Below, piece after piece: positions 8,742-18,155 of a DNA stretch of 64,000 bases; the stretch's first letter is position 1, and every line of letters starts with the position of its first letter. This DNA is from Flavimaricola sp. (lineage in GTDB: Bacteria > Pseudomonadota > Alphaproteobacteria > Rhodobacterales > Rhodobacteraceae). The stretch spans positions 38,873-102,872 of the forward strand of contig JAQWWH010000034.1 of assembly GCA_029255105.1 (NCBI GenBank), written 5' to 3'. The notes under the pieces are model-generated. The model had not been told where the DNA came from and ran no database searches. It worked only from the letters and a program-made list of their open reading frames with translations. The position numbers were made by a program, and so were the translations under genes.

Positions 8742-10226
8742 TTAGTGTGCGTTCAACTGGTCCATCGCACCGGGCTTGTCATGCAAGGCCAGCTTGTCGA
8801 CGATGGTCTCGGACGCCTCGTTCATACCAACAAGGGACACCTTTGTCCCCTCGCGCCGGAATTTCAGGACCACCATGTCGACGGCAGCGACGCTTGAGAT
8901 GTCCCAGATATGGGCATCAGTGACGTCGATGGTGACCTCGTCCAGCGCCTCGCGAAAGTCGAATGCGCGGGTGAAATCCTCGACACTGGCGTAAAACAGC
9001 TGGCCTTCGACCCGGTAGGTCCGACTGCGCCCATCTGCCGAAGCCTCGGACGAGACCCGAAAGATCTGGGCGATCTTGGAGGCAAAGAAGAGGCCCGACA
9101 GCAGCACGCCGGTCAACACGCCAAAGGCAAGGTTGTGGGTCCAGACCGTGACGATGACAGTCGCGATCATGACGACCGAGGAACTGGTCGGATGGCTGCG
9201 CAGGCTGGTGAAGGACGACCACGAAAACGTCCCGATCGATACCATGATCATGACCGCCACCAGCGCGCCCATCGGGATGATCCGGACAAAGTCGGCAAGG
9301 ACAAGGATGAGGAACAGCAGGATCGCCCCCGCCGCAAAGGACGACAGACGCGCCCGACCGCCGGATTTCACGTTGATCATCGACTGCCCGATCATCGCAC
9401 ATCCAGCCATGCCACCGAAAAAGCCGGTGACGAAATTGGCGGTGCCTTGCCCGATGCATTCCCGGTTCCGGTTGGATTGGGTATCGGTCAGCTCGTCCAC
9501 CAGGTTCGCCGTCATCAGGCTTTCCAGCAGGCCAACGGCGGCCACAGCCAGCGAATAGGGCAGGATGATCTGCAACGTCTCAAGGCTGAAGGGCACATTG
9601 GGCAAAAGGAACATCGGCAGGGTATCGGGCAATTCGCCCATGTCGCCCACAGTGCGGACGTCCCATCCCATCAGCCAGACCAGACCGGTCAGCACGATAA
9701 TGGTGACAAGTGGTGACGGGACGGCGGTGGTCAGGTAGGGAAGGCCGTAAATGATGCCAAGCCCTGCCGCGACAAGAACATAGGTCAGCATCGGCACGTC
9801 AATCAGCTCTGGCAACTGCGCCAGAAAGATCAGGATGGCCAGCGCATTCACGAACCCCGTCATGACCGAGCGTGAGACAAAGCGCATCACGAAGGACAGT
9901 CGGGCAAAGCCCACACCAACCTGGATCACCCCGGCCAGAACGGTGGCGGCCAGCAGATACTCAAGCCCGTGATCCTTGACGAGGGTCACCATCAGGACCG
10001 CCGTCGCGGCGGTCGCGGCCGAGATCATGCCGGGCCGTCCTCCGACGATGGCCGTCAGAACCGCGATCGAGAAGGAGGCGTAAAGCCCGACCTTCGGATC
10101 AACACCCGCGATCAGCGAAAAGGCGATGGCCTCGGGGATCAGGGCAAGGGCCACGACAAGACCCGAAAGCAGCTCTACCCTGGGGTTGCCGATCCATTCG
10201 GCCCGTGTCCGTTCCGATAGTTGCAT
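8742..10226 (-). CDS. SulP family anion transporter with C-terminal STAS domain
   Basis: SLC26/SulP-type inner-membrane anion transporter. The N-terminal part (about residues 12-390) has 10 or more hydrophobic segments, including the SulP signature region VGLYASF followed by [21 protein letters not shown] cytoplasmic STAS domain follows (about 400-494). Substrates of bacterial members are sulfate, bicarbonate or dicarboxylates, and the sequence alone does not decide. The start at 10226 ([19 protein letters not shown]) is preferred to the upstream frame extension. It is followed closely by the UspA gene, probably in one transcript. Confidence 0.94.
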   Translation of the reverse strand: MQLSERTRAEWIGNPRVELLSGLVVALALIPEAIAFSLIAGVDPKVGLYASFSIAVLTAIVGGRPGMISAATAATAVLMVTLVKDHGLEYLLAATVLAGVIQVGVGFARLSFVMRFVSRSVMTGFVNALAILIFLAQLPELIDVPMLTYVLVAAGLGIIYGLPYLTTAVPSPLVTIIVLTGLVWLMGWDVRTVGDMGELPDTLPMFLLPNVPFSLETLQIILPYSLAVAAVGLLESLMTANLVDELTDTQSNRNRECIGQGTANFVTGFFGGMAGCAMIGQSMINVKSGGRARLSSFAAGAILLFLILVLADFVRIIPMGALVAVMIMVSIGTFSWSSFTSLRSHPTSSSVVMIATVIVTVWTHNLAFGVLTGVLLSGLFFASKIAQIFRVSSEASADGRSRTYRVEGQLFYASVEDFTRAFDFREALDEVTIDVTDAHIWDISSVAAVDMVVLKFRREGTKVSLVGMNEASETIVDKLALHDKPGAMDQLNAH

Positions 10227-10347
10227 GTCCGCCCTCGCTGCAGTGCCGCAAAGGTCTGCTTGTGTTGCCCCAAGCCCCAAGTGTCAACCCGGCGCTCCCC
10301 GGCAGGCCCGTCAAATTGGAGCGATTAAGGCGTGTCGGGTGGCCGCC

Positions 10348-11187
10348 TCAGGGCTTGAGACGGTAGCCGGTCCGGAACCAGTACCAGCATAGTCCCACGA
10401 CCAGCCCTGCGGCCAGGGTGACAAAGATGAGGCCCCGCAATGGCGGACTGTCGGACACGCCAAGCATCCCGAACCGCACCCCATCGATGATGTAGAAGAA
10501 CGGATTGGCGTGACTGAGGGTCTGTAGCAGCGGCGGCATCGCCTCAATCGAGTAGAATGTGCCGGACAAAAACGACAGGGGCGTGACGATAAAGCTGCTG
10601 ATCGCGGCAAGCTGATCAAATTTATTGGCATAAATCGCGGCAATCAGCCCCAACCCTCCCATGAAGACAGAGCCCAGAACGGTGAAGGTGATCACCCAAA
10701 GCGGATGGACGATACCGACGCCCAGAAACAGCCAGGCTCCCACGGCAATCACGATGGCAACCATCAGTCCACGGGCCACCGCACCGGCCAGATAGCCGGC
10801 GACAAGCTCGGCCGCGTTCAGGGGTGGCATCAGCGTATCGACGATGTGGCCCTGTACCTTGGCCCCGGCCAGACTGGACGAAGTGTTTGCAAAAGCGTTT
10901 TGAATCACGGTCATGGTCAGAATGCCGGGGGCAATGAACTCAACAAACGGGACCCCCATGACCGGGCCGCGACCGGGGCCGACCGCAATGACAAAGATCA
11001 TCAGAAAGAGGCCCGCGTTGATCAGCGGGGCAAGGAGGGTCTGGCTCCACACGTTCATGAAACGGCGCACTTCACGCTCGGCCAAAGTCCACAGCCCAAG
11101 CCAGTTTATCCGCCCAAAACGGCGGACGCCCAGGTCATGCCCCTGATTGTGCCCCCGATCATCTGCTTGTATCGGTGCGTCACTCAT
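10348..11187 (-). CDS. ABC-2 type transporter permease
   Basis: A 279-residue inner-membrane permease of the ABC-2 family. An N-terminal cytoplasmic segment is followed by about six hydrophobic helices. It contains [22 protein letters not shown] and, near the C-terminus, [16 protein letters not shown], which is characteristic of this family. The start at 11187 (MSDAPIQAD) has a good AAAGGA ribosome-binding site; an upstream ATG at 11211 lacks one. No ATPase gene is adjacent, so it must pair with an ATPase encoded elsewhere or with the one at 6043. Substrate unknown. Confidence 0.9.
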   Translation of the reverse strand: MSDAPIQADDRGHNQGHDLGVRRFGRINWLGLWTLAEREVRRFMNVWSQTLLAPLINAGLFLMIFVIAVGPGRGPVMGVPFVEFIAPGILTMTVIQNAFANTSSSLAGAKVQGHIVDTLMPPLNAAELVAGYLAGAVARGLMVAIVIAVGAWLFLGVGIVHPLWVITFTVLGSVFMGGLGLIAAIYANKFDQLAAISSFIVTPLSFLSGTFYSIEAMPPLLQTLSHANPFFYIIDGVRFGMLGVSDSPPLRGLIFVTLAAGLVVGLCWYWFRTGYRLKP

Positions 11188-11322
11188 CTGCCACGTCCTT
11201 TTCATTTCCACCGCTCCGCTTGTATCCGGCGCTTGGCTGCTTAGAATAGGAAACCGACAGAATTCTCAAGGCCAGCTTGTCCCGGACAGGGTCAGCGGCC
11301 TTTCATATCCGAAGGAAATGCT

Positions 11323-11949
11323 ATGTCCTGGACCGACGAGCGCGTCGAGACGCTTAAGAAGATGTGGGGCGAAGGCCAATCCGCAAGCCAGATCGCCAAG
11401 GAACTTGGCGGGGTGACGCGCAATGCCGTCATCGGCAAGGTGCACCGTTTGGGTCTGTCCAACCGGGCCGGATCGGGTGCCACGCCAGCGGCCCCCGCCG
11501 CCGCAACACCGGCAGCCGCCAAGGGCACCGCACCGATGACCGAACCCGCGCGTCCTGCCTCGCCGCCCCGTAGTCCCGCCCCGGAAGCCGCGACAGAGAC
11601 AACTGCCAAGGCCGCCTCCTCGGATGACGATGACGACGACAGCGATCCCCCCCCGATGAGCGCAGCGCGCCGCGCCATCATTCCGGCGGGCCAACCCCTG
11701 CCGCCCCAGCCGTCGTTGAATGAAATCAGCCCTGAGGCGCTGGCCAAGGTCAACGAGGTCGAAAAGACCGCCCGCAAGCTGACTTTGATGGAACTGACGG
11801 AAAAGACCTGCAAATGGCCCGTTGGCGATCCGGCTACGGACAACTTCTGGTTCTGCGGTCTGGCCGTCCAGCAAGGTAAACCCTACTGCGAGGCCCATGT
11901 CGGCGTCGCCTTCCAACCCATGAGCGCCCGGCGCGACCGCCGCCGCTAG
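11323..11949 (+). CDS. gcrA: Cell-cycle regulator GcrA
   Basis: Alphaproteobacterial transcription co-regulator that binds sigma-70 and DNA methylated at GANTC by CcrM. The N-terminal helix-turn-helix is plain: MSWTDERVETLKKMW, then GQSASQIAKELGGVTRNAVIGKVHRLGLS (residues 1-45). An Ala/Pro-rich and Asp-rich linker runs from about 50 to 115. The conserved C-terminal sigma-binding domain includes CKWPVGDP, FWFCG and YCEAH. The length of 208 residues is slightly longer than Caulobacter GcrA because of the linker. GAAGGA lies upstream. Present as an apparently single gene. Confidence 0.96.
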   Translation: MSWTDERVETLKKMWGEGQSASQIAKELGGVTRNAVIGKVHRLGLSNRAGSGATPAAPAAATPAAAKGTAPMTEPARPASPPRSPAPEAATETTAKAASSDDDDDDSDPPPMSAARRAIIPAGQPLPPQPSLNEISPEALAKVNEVEKTARKLTLMELTEKTCKWPVGDPATDNFWFCGLAVQQGKPYCEAHVGVAFQPMSARRDRRR

Positions 11950-11964
11950 GTCGGCGAAGGTGGT

Positions 11965-12273
11965 ATGAGCGGTTGGGACGATCTCTTTCGTGACCCGCCA
12001 CCGCGTTGGGGGCTAAGGGGCGACCCTCACCTTTGGGTCGAAATGCGTGCCGCTTTGGGTGAGGCGCCCGTACCGGACAATCGGGACGATGGCCTCGCCA
12101 TGCTGACAACCGCGTGGGAGGCCCTAGCGGGCCTTCCGCTATCGTCCTCCGGTACGATCAAGCTTTCGCGGCTGGACCATGGCGGCATGTCAAGGGGCCT
12201 CGTCTCTGCACCGTTCTGGCGGGATGTGGCAATCCCACTTTTGCTTGATCGTTTGATCAATCTGCCGCACTGA
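11965..12273 (+). CDS. Small conserved hypothetical protein
   Basis: A 102-residue cytoplasmic protein following gcrA by 15 bases, possibly co-transcribed. It starts MSGWDDLFRDPPPRWGLRGD and ends with GGMSRGLVSAPFWRD and LLLDRLINLPH. That combination resembles a conserved but uncharacterised bacterial family with a GGMSxGxxSxxFW motif. Codon choice is normal for the neighbourhood. A minus-strand open frame overlaps its 3' half, but this strand looks better as coding sequence. Function unknown. Confidence 0.7.
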   Translation: MSGWDDLFRDPPPRWGLRGDPHLWVEMRAALGEAPVPDNRDDGLAMLTTAWEALAGLPLSSSGTIKLSRLDHGGMSRGLVSAPFWRDVAIPLLLDRLINLPH

Positions 12274-12455
12274 CAGCCGCCCTCAAACTCGAACGTCCGT
12301 TCCACCAGCAGCTCACCTGTTTCAAAGTTGATATGATCGCCCGCCGCCTGGTCGTAGGGGGGCACCGGGAACGGAGGCTCGGTCTGGGCCAAGACCGGTG
12401 CCGCTCCTGCAGTTGCAATCGCGAAAACCGAGGCGCCCAGTAGCTTTCTCAACAC
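12274..12455 (-). other. Possible fragment of a small secreted protein
   Basis: A GTG at 12455 opens a minus-strand frame that begins with a convincing Sec signal peptide: basic MLRKLL, a hydrophobic core, and a likely cleavage after PVLAQ. About 40 more residues follow, with ERTFEFEGGCQCG. The frame then runs antisense through the plus-strand gene at 11965, where it no longer looks like protein. Either the real product is very short or the gene lost its 3' end. No family was recognised. The rest of the stretch up to 12571 shows nothing further. Confidence 0.35.
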
Positions 12456-12571
12456 TTTGAAACTCTATTCGGCATTGGATCGCACTTAGCGATGCCATGT
12501 TGCCCGACATGAATCTCGGGGCCGACAAGGGCAGCAAATGATGATCAGCGGCATCCTTCGCCGCCAGCGGG

Positions 12572-13600
12572 CTAGTTCATGCTTACCGGGCGGGACCGCA
12601 TTCGGCTGACTGTCTCACGCTCGGCCCGTTTGCAGACTTGCGGTGGCAGGTTCTGGTCCAGCAGGGCAAGATCCTCCAGGACCATCTCGCCCATCTGCCG
12701 GAAAGCCGTATCAAGCGCCCCGGCCCGATGGGCAGAATGCAGGAACCCCGGCAAATTCCGGACCGGATGATCAAGAGGCAAAGGCTCTTGCGGATACACG
12801 TCAGAGGCGGCCACGATATGGCCGGACCGCACCGCATCCATCAACGCGTCAAAGTCCACGACATTGGCCCGCGACAGCAGGATGAAGGCCGCGCCGGGCT
12901 TCATGGCGGCAAAAGCCTCTGCCCCGAGAAACCCCTGATTCTCAGAAGTGACAGCGGCGGTAACAAAAACCACATCGCAGGCGCCCAGAACCTGTTGCAG
13001 CGTCGAAGGCTCTGCCCCACCAGCCCGCGTGATGCTGGGTGCCTGCCAGGGATCGTGAACCATCAGGCGTGTCTGAAAGCCGGACAGAACCCGGCCCAGC
13101 GCCCGACCGAGATCGCCAAAACCGATGATACCGACGGTAGCGCCGCTAAGCTGGCGGGCCTTGGTGTTGCCTTCGCCGCCCCATTTCTCGGCCCCGGCCC
13201 GAAAATCGGCGTCGGCGGTGTGAATGCCGCGAAGCAGGGAAAGCGCCATCCCGAGGCCCATCTCGGCCACCGGCAGGGCAAAGACGGCCCCCGTCGTCAC
13301 GACGTGTATGCCCCGGCGGAACACCTCATTGTATGGCATATTGTCAAGCAGGTTGCTTTCCACATTGAAAACGCAGCGCAGGGACGACAGCCGGACAAGG
13401 GTTGCCGGGTCAAGCGGGGGTTGCCCGATGATGTAACGGGCCCGGCCAAGGATGTCGTCTGGCAGCGCGGGCAGATCTTCGTCGGTCGTCTCGATAATCT
13501 GGTAGCGGCTGCGCAGGTCTGCCAGGCGGTCCGGGGCAAAAATCAGATCGAGCGTGCGGGGCAGCGGGCAGGACAGGATCAGGGGGCGGTCATCAGGCAT
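12572..13600 (-). CDS. D-isomer-specific 2-hydroxyacid dehydrogenase
   Basis: NAD(P)-dependent oxidoreductase interconverting a 2-oxoacid and a D-2-hydroxyacid. The Rossmann motif GFGDLG lies near residue 160. The three catalytic residues can be placed: Arg in LLSRANVVDFDAL (near 244), Glu in DVYPQEPL (near 272) and His in SAHRAGALD (near 293). The length of 342 is normal. It is divergent from a PhyH-type dioxygenase across a 347-bp spacer. The substrate is not decided by the sequence; glyoxylate or hydroxypyruvate reductase activity would fit the serine-cycle genes in this window, but that is speculation. Confidence 0.88.
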   Translation of the reverse strand: MPDDRPLILSCPLPRTLDLIFAPDRLADLRSRYQIIETTDEDLPALPDDILGRARYIIGQPPLDPATLVRLSSLRCVFNVESNLLDNMPYNEVFRRGIHVVTTGAVFALPVAEMGLGMALSLLRGIHTADADFRAGAEKWGGEGNTKARQLSGATVGIIGFGDLGRALGRVLSGFQTRLMVHDPWQAPSITRAGGAEPSTLQQVLGACDVVFVTAAVTSENQGFLGAEAFAAMKPGAAFILLSRANVVDFDALMDAVRSGHIVAASDVYPQEPLPLDHPVRNLPGFLHSAHRAGALDTAFRQMGEMVLEDLALLDQNLPPQVCKRAERETVSRMRSRPVSMN

Positions 13601-13947
13601 TTCGGGTCTCCTCCCCAGTCACTTGGTCCGCGTCAGTTGTTGCGCGTCACTTGACCCAGACATAGGGCCGGACGCAAGGCGGTTTTAACCACGGTCCATC
13701 CGTTGCCAGATTCCACGAAAATGCGCCTTGGAGGCGCGGGGTGTTATCCCCCTTACCGCCTTGAACTGACAGCTGAAAGCGGTTCAGCATGGCCAGAGAT
13801 GAGTCTGGCTGCCGGGGCAGCACCTCCCAAAATGGCCTCATCGTGCATTCCTTTGCAGACTACGCCAAAATAGTATCAAAACTTGCGTCTTCGGGACAAC
13901 AATACCAGCCCCAAGCCGCTATCCTTGGGCTCAACAGGGAGAGGACC
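13601..13947. other. Divergent promoter region, hydroxyacid dehydrogenase / PhyH
   Basis: This 347-base spacer between two divergently transcribed genes must hold both promoters. A GC-rich stretch with runs of G and C (about 13735-13765) could form a weak hairpin. No clear -35/-10 pair and no recognisable operator were found. The upstream in-frame extension of the PhyH gene through this region is not believed to be coding. Confidence 0.45.
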
Positions 13948-14883
13948 ATGCAAAACACTGCCGACGAGATCAGCCATCCGATCAGCGCCAAGCTGACCAC
14001 ACAGCTCAAGGACATCCAGAAGACCCTGCCCCTTCGGGTTCTGTCCGAAGAGGACTGGCAGCACTGGATCACCAAGGGCTACGTCATCGTCAGGGGCGCT
14101 GTAACGAAAGAGCAGGCAGCACGGACGGCAGAGGTGCTGTGGGAGTTTGACGAAAAGGACCCCGCCGATCCTACGACCTGGTATGCCCCCCAGCGCCGCC
14201 CCCATGTGCGGGCCGAGTTGAACAATGCAGGCATGATCGAGATTTACCATCACCAGACCCTTTGGGACAACCGGCAGACCCCACGTATCTATGATGCCTT
14301 TGTCGACATCTGGGACAGGACAGACCTTTGGGTGACGATCGACCGGGCCAACCTCAACCCGCCAAAGCCGGGCGCGACCTCAAAGGACGGCTTTATCCAT
14401 TGGGACGTCAACACGGCCCTGCGCCCCCTTCCCATCGGGGTGCAGGGGGTGCTGTCCCTCGCCCCTCAGGACGGGGAAACGGGCGGCTTTCAATGCGTGC
14501 CCTACCTGTTTGAGCATTTCGACGAATGGGTCAGAACCCAGCCGTCAGACCGCAATCCCATCTTGCCCGACGCCAACGGGTTGGAGCGCGAGAACATCAC
14601 TATGGAGACAGGGGACCTGATGATCTTTAACTCGCTCCTCGCCCACGGGGTTCGGCCCAACATCTCCAAGGACCGGGTCCGGTTGGCGCAATACATCTCG
14701 ATGCACCCGGCAGAGCCTGAGAACACCGCCGAAGTGGCCGAGCGTCTTCGCCTTTGGCAAGAGATCGAGCCACCCAAACGCCCCGATTTCCCCGGCGATC
14801 CTCGCGACTGGGAAAAGGCGCGACAGGGGCCCGCAACACTGACTGGTCTGGGCGAGCGGCTGTTGGGCGTGACCGACTGGTAA
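13948..14883 (+). CDS. Phytanoyl-CoA dioxygenase (PhyH) family protein
   Basis: Fe(II)/2-oxoglutarate-dependent oxygenase fold. The metal triad is visible: HWD near residue 151 supplies His and Asp, and AHGVRPN near 233 supplies the distal His; the 2-oxoglutarate-binding Arg is likely in KDRVRLAQY. The length is 311 residues. The start at 13948 has a strong GGGAGAGG site; the open frame begins 53 codons earlier in the promoter region. Its stop codon lies inside a degenerate copy of the 26-nt palindrome. The substrate is unknown: the family ranges from phytanoyl-CoA to ectoine and many small acids. The neighbouring hydroxyacid dehydrogenase may act on its product. Confidence 0.88.
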   Translation: MQNTADEISHPISAKLTTQLKDIQKTLPLRVLSEEDWQHWITKGYVIVRGAVTKEQAARTAEVLWEFDEKDPADPTTWYAPQRRPHVRAELNNAGMIEIYHHQTLWDNRQTPRIYDAFVDIWDRTDLWVTIDRANLNPPKPGATSKDGFIHWDVNTALRPLPIGVQGVLSLAPQDGETGGFQCVPYLFEHFDEWVRTQPSDRNPILPDANGLERENITMETGDLMIFNSLLAHGVRPNISKDRVRLAQYISMHPAEPENTAEVAERLRLWQEIEPPKRPDFPGDPRDWEKARQGPATLTGLGERLLGVTDW

Positions 14884-14905
14884 GGTGGGTCTTGACCCAC
14901 CCCTT
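14880..14905. repeat. Degenerate copy of the 26-nt palindrome
   Basis: It begins GTAAGGTGGGTC like the copies at 3396 and 3463. The core arms GGTGGGTC (14884-14891) and GACCCACC (14894-14901) are perfect, but the outer right arm has decayed to CCTT. It overlaps the PhyH stop codon TAA and lies 32 bases before rimO. In all cases the element sits next to the 3' end of a gene. Confidence 0.7.
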
Positions 14906-14937
14906 CCAAGGGACGGAAACTCGGGCTAAAGGGGCGC

Positions 14938-16326
14938 ATGTCCCAGAACCCGCCAGACCTTCGCCCCGACCTCGCCCGCGCCCGTATCACCGAGGCGCCG
15001 CGCCCCGGCCAGCCGACCATCGGCATGGTCTCGTTGGGTTGTCCAAAGGCCCTTGTGGACAGCGAACGCATCCTGACCCGGCTTCGTGCCGAAGGTTATG
15101 CCATCTCGCCCGACTACCAGGGTGCCGATGCGGTCATCGTGAACACCTGCGGCTTTCTTGACAGCGCCAAGGCCGAAAGCCTTGACGCGATCGGCGAGGC
15201 GCTGCGCGAAAATGGCAAGGTCATCGTCACCGGCTGCCTTGGGGCAGAGCCTGACTATATTCGCGATCACCACCCCCGTATCCTCGCTGTGACCGGACCG
15301 CAGCAGTACGAGCAGGTGTTGGATGCCGTGCACGGCGCCGTGCCACCCAGCCCCGATCCATTCTTCGACCTGCTGCCCGCGACGGGCGTCAGCCTTACAC
15401 CGCGCCACTACAGTTATCTAAAGATTTCAGAGGGCTGCAACCACAAGTGCAAGTTCTGTATTATCCCGGACATGCGTGGAAAGCTGGCCTCCCGGCCAGC
15501 CCATGCGGTTCTGCGCGAGGCGGAAAGGCTGGTTGAGGCAGGCGTGAAAGAGCTTTTGGTGATCTCTCAGGACACCTCGGCCTATGGCGTCGACATCCGG
15601 CATGCTGAGGATCGGGGCCACCGGGCCCATATCACCGATCTGGCCTGCGATCTTGGGGGCCTTGGGGCCTGGGTCCGGCTGCATTATGTCTATCCCTACC
15701 CGCATGTGCGCGATCTTATCCCGCTCATGGCTGACGGGCTGATCCTGCCCTACCTCGACATTCCGTTCCAGCATGCCCACCCCGAAACGCTGCGCCGCAT
15801 GGCCCGCCCTGCCGCGGCTGCACGAACCCTCGACGAAATCTCTGCCTGGCGGCAGGCCTGCCCGGACATCACGCTCCGCTCGACCTTCATCGTGGGCTAC
15901 CCCGGCGAGACCGAGGCAGAGTTCCAGACCCTTTTGGACTGGCTGGACGAAGCCCAGCTCGACCGGGTCGGATGCTTTCAATACGAGAACGTCGCGGGTG
16001 CCCGATCCAACGATCTGCCCGACCACGTCCCCGCCGAGGTCAAGCAAGAGCGTTGGGATCGGTTTATGGAAAAGTCGCAGGCGATTTCCGAGGGTAAACT
16101 GGCCGCCAAGGTTGGAAAAGTGATGGAGGTCATCGTCGACGACATCGACGAGGACGGGATCGCCACCTGCCGAACCAAGGGCGATGCCCCCGAGATCGAC
16201 GGCAATCTGTTTATTGACGAAGGCGCAGATGACCTGTCGCCCGGCGATATCGTCACCGTCACGGTTGACGAGGCAGGCGAGTATGATTTGTGGGGCCAGC
16301 TGACCGGGGCAGGCCCGGGCTCATAG
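14938..16326 (+). CDS. rimO: Ribosomal protein S12 methylthiotransferase RimO
   Basis: Radical-SAM enzyme that methylthiolates the conserved Asp of ribosomal protein S12. The N-terminal UPF0004 domain has the auxiliary-cluster cysteines in SLGCPK (C35), NTCGF (C71) and TGCLG (C100). The radical-SAM motif CNHKCKFC gives C167, C171 and C174. A C-terminal TRAM domain begins near residue 390. The length of 462 is normal. [12 protein letters not shown] distinguishes RimO from MiaB. It is a single gene, with no obvious operon partner. Confidence 0.96.
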   Translation: MSQNPPDLRPDLARARITEAPRPGQPTIGMVSLGCPKALVDSERILTRLRAEGYAISPDYQGADAVIVNTCGFLDSAKAESLDAIGEALRENGKVIVTGCLGAEPDYIRDHHPRILAVTGPQQYEQVLDAVHGAVPPSPDPFFDLLPATGVSLTPRHYSYLKISEGCNHKCKFCIIPDMRGKLASRPAHAVLREAERLVEAGVKELLVISQDTSAYGVDIRHAEDRGHRAHITDLACDLGGLGAWVRLHYVYPYPHVRDLIPLMADGLILPYLDIPFQHAHPETLRRMARPAAAARTLDEISAWRQACPDITLRSTFIVGYPGETEAEFQTLLDWLDEAQLDRVGCFQYENVAGARSNDLPDHVPAEVKQERWDRFMEKSQAISEGKLAAKVGKVMEVIVDDIDEDGIATCRTKGDAPEIDGNLFIDEGADDLSPGDIVTVTVDEAGEYDLWGQLTGAGPGS

Positions 16327-16379
16327 AGCCGTCCAAAAATGATGCTATCATGCGGGCGGGATCTGCCCGATGATGCGAT

Positions 16380-16649
16380 ATGCGACTCAGGTCCCTCATA
16401 CCCCTTGCTGCCCTTGTATTGCTGGCCTCCTGCGCCACGGTTCCGGGTGCGGTCGAAGGATCACGCGGCTTTTTCTAGGGCCTGTTTGACGGCGCTGTCG
16501 CGCCCATTGCCTTTGTCGTGTCTTGGTTTTCGGACACGGTCGGCATTTACGGGGTGCCAAACTCAGGCGGCTGGTACGACTTTGGGTTCCTCCTCGGGCT
16601 GACGTGCTGGGCCGGAGGCGGCGGGGCCGCTGCGCGGCGCAAGCGCTAA
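16380..16649 (+). pseudogene. Small lipoprotein gene interrupted by an in-frame TAG
   Basis: From the ATG at 16380 the frame encodes a lipoprotein signal with the lipobox LLASC, then ATVPGAVEGSRGFF, and stops at TAG (16476-16478). The same frame then continues cleanly for 56 codons: GLFDGAVAPIAFVVSWF, later YGVPNSGGWYDFGFLLG, a basic tail RRKR, and TAA at 16647. Without the TAG this is an 89-residue lipoprotein that looks intact, with a C-terminal hydrophobic segment. It resembles a small conserved Rhodobacterales lipoprotein. A single C-to-T change from CAG would explain the stop. Sequencing error or true inactivation cannot be separated here. Confidence 0.75.
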
Positions 16650-16703
16650 GTCTGCGACACGGCACCGCATTTGCCCTCCATCGAACTGGCCTACTTCCTG
16701 CAC

Positions 16704-17078
16704 ATGACAAAAGAAACCCGCATCCTTTACAACGCCGAATGCCCGGTCTGCTCTTTCGAGATTGACCGCTACGCTGCCTATTCTGGCAAACGCGGTCTTC
16801 CGCTACGGTTTGATGACCTGAATTCGGCCGCCCTTGGCGATTGGGACATTTCGGCCGATCAAGCCGCGCGTCGGCTGCATGTTCTGCATGAGGGAAAGCT
16901 GACGTCGGGCCTCGACGCCTTTATCGTGCTCTGGCAGCAGATGCCGCACACAAAGGGGCTGGCCCGGCTCGCAAGCCTGCCAGTGATCCGGCCAGTGGCC
17001 TCAGCGGTCTACGACCACATTCTCGCCCCGATCATCTACCGGTGGCACCTGCGCAGGCAGGCAAAGGCGCAGGCTTAA
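16704..17078 (+). CDS. DCC-family (DUF393) thiol-disulfide oxidoreductase-like protein
   Basis: A 124-residue protein of the DUF393/DCC family. The defining motif near the N-terminus reads YNAECPVCSFEI, giving a CxxC pair near residue 13 in place of the strict D-x-x-C-x-x-C. A conserved HVL and GLDAF region follows near 60-75. The family is predicted to be thioredoxin-like; function is mostly unproven. The start at 16704 (MTKETRILYN) is chosen over the TTG at 16671. Its 3' end overlaps the convergent DUF6455 gene by 4 bases. Confidence 0.88.
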   Translation: MTKETRILYNAECPVCSFEIDRYAAYSGKRGLPLRFDDLNSAALGDWDISADQAARRLHVLHEGKLTSGLDAFIVLWQQMPHTKGLARLASLPVIRPVASAVYDHILAPIIYRWHLRRQAKAQA

Positions 17079-17329
17079 AGCGCGCGCAGCTCTGCAAACA
17101 GGGCCGCGTTGCGGCAATAGGCGGGTGGAGCTTCGGCTGTCTCGGTCGAGGTCAGCCAGCTCCGGCAGGCCTCAGGCTCGGGGCAGGACCGGCAACGGCC
17201 AACGGCATCGGCGTATTCGTCACGGCTCAGAAGCCCTTCACGCAGCGCCTCTCCCAGATCGATGCCGCAGGTCTTGGCCGTGGTGAGCGTCAGCCAATAG
17301 TGTTTGCGCAGGTCTCCCAACGTCTGCAT
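17075..17329 (-). CDS. DUF6455 family cysteine-rich protein
   Basis: An 84-residue protein with the DUF6455 pattern: a helical N-terminus (LGDLRKHYWLTLTTAK), then LSRDEYADAVGRCRSC, PEACRSWL and PPAYCRNAALFAEL. It has five cysteines (C21, C45, C48, C54 and C72). The family is common in Rhodobacterales and uncharacterised; the Cys pattern suggests metal or redox chemistry, but this is inference. It is convergent with, and overlaps by 4 bases, the DCC-family gene. Confidence 0.82.
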   Translation of the reverse strand: MQTLGDLRKHYWLTLTTAKTCGIDLGEALREGLLSRDEYADAVGRCRSCPEPEACRSWLTSTETAEAPPAYCRNAALFAELRAL

Positions 17330-17486
17330 TCGGCGTCCTCCTTGTTGATCCCGTCGCCCGAATTTGCCGACCCGTAGCAGACCCGTCTTTGAGCCAGATC
17401 AAATTGCGGGCCAGTCACGAACATGGGAACCAGCCTGACCCCACGGCAGTATAGACCGAAGAAGCCTGTGTTCTTACGCTTTACAC

Positions 17487-18137
17487 ATGAGACTGCATGA
17501 GCCCACCTACCCCATCTATTCCCGCGCGGAACGTATCGCGGATGGCACGATCCATTCGATCGGCGTGATTCTGGCGGTAACGGGGGCGGTGTTGTTGATC
17601 GTCTTTTCAGCCGGTCTTGGCGCGTCCACCGTTGCAGGGGTGTCGGTCTATGCCGCCGCCCTGATCGCCACTTTCGTCGCCTCGGCCTGCTATCACATGA
17701 CCCCGTGGGAGGGCGTGCGACCGATCCTGCACCGCATCGATCATGCTGCGATCTTTCTCAAGATTGCTGGTACCTATACACCGCTCGTCGTCCTGATCGG
17801 GACCGGGTTCGGCTATGTCATTCTGGGGATTGTCTGGGCGCTGGCCCTTGTCGGCGCGTTTGCCCGGGTGTTCTTCTGGTCGTCCCCGGCAAGGCTGGCG
17901 ACGACCCTTTACCTTGTCATGGGCTGGCTGAGCATTGCCCTGATCTGGTCGCTTGCCCGTACCTTGCCGATTGGCGCAACGGCCCTCGTTGTCGCGGGCG
18001 GGGTCCTCTACAGCCTTGGCGTCATCTTCTTTGTCTGGGAAAGCCTGCGCTTTTCCAACGCCATATGGCACGGTTTCGTGCTGGCCGCGTCGGCCTGCTT
18101 CTTTGCCGCGATCGCGATGGGCACCTTTCTGGCGTGA
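17487..18137 (+). CDS. Hemolysin III / PAQR-type membrane protein
   Basis: A 216-residue inner-membrane protein with seven predicted helices. It begins with the family signature ERIADGTIHSIG (about residues 12-24), followed by ACYHMTPWEGVRPILHRIDHAAIFLKIAGTYTP in pieces typical of HlyIII; the conserved Ser/His/Asp positions of the PAQR zinc site are recognisable, including a late His near 191. Despite its name, most homologues are not proven haemolysins; TrhA in E. coli affects membrane-energy homeostasis. Convergent with the M48 protease. Confidence 0.93.
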   Translation: MRLHEPTYPIYSRAERIADGTIHSIGVILAVTGAVLLIVFSAGLGASTVAGVSVYAAALIATFVASACYHMTPWEGVRPILHRIDHAAIFLKIAGTYTPLVVLIGTGFGYVILGIVWALALVGAFARVFFWSSPARLATTLYLVMGWLSIALIWSLARTLPIGATALVVAGGVLYSLGVIFFVWESLRFSNAIWHGFVLAASACFFAAIAMGTFLA

Positions 18138-18155
18138 TCTTGCCAGTCTGCCGCG

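Noticed and set aside
16476..16478. Amber recoding (pyrrolysine or TAG reassignment)
   Set aside because: TAG ends many intact genes in the window, and no suppressor tRNA or Pyl gene is present here.
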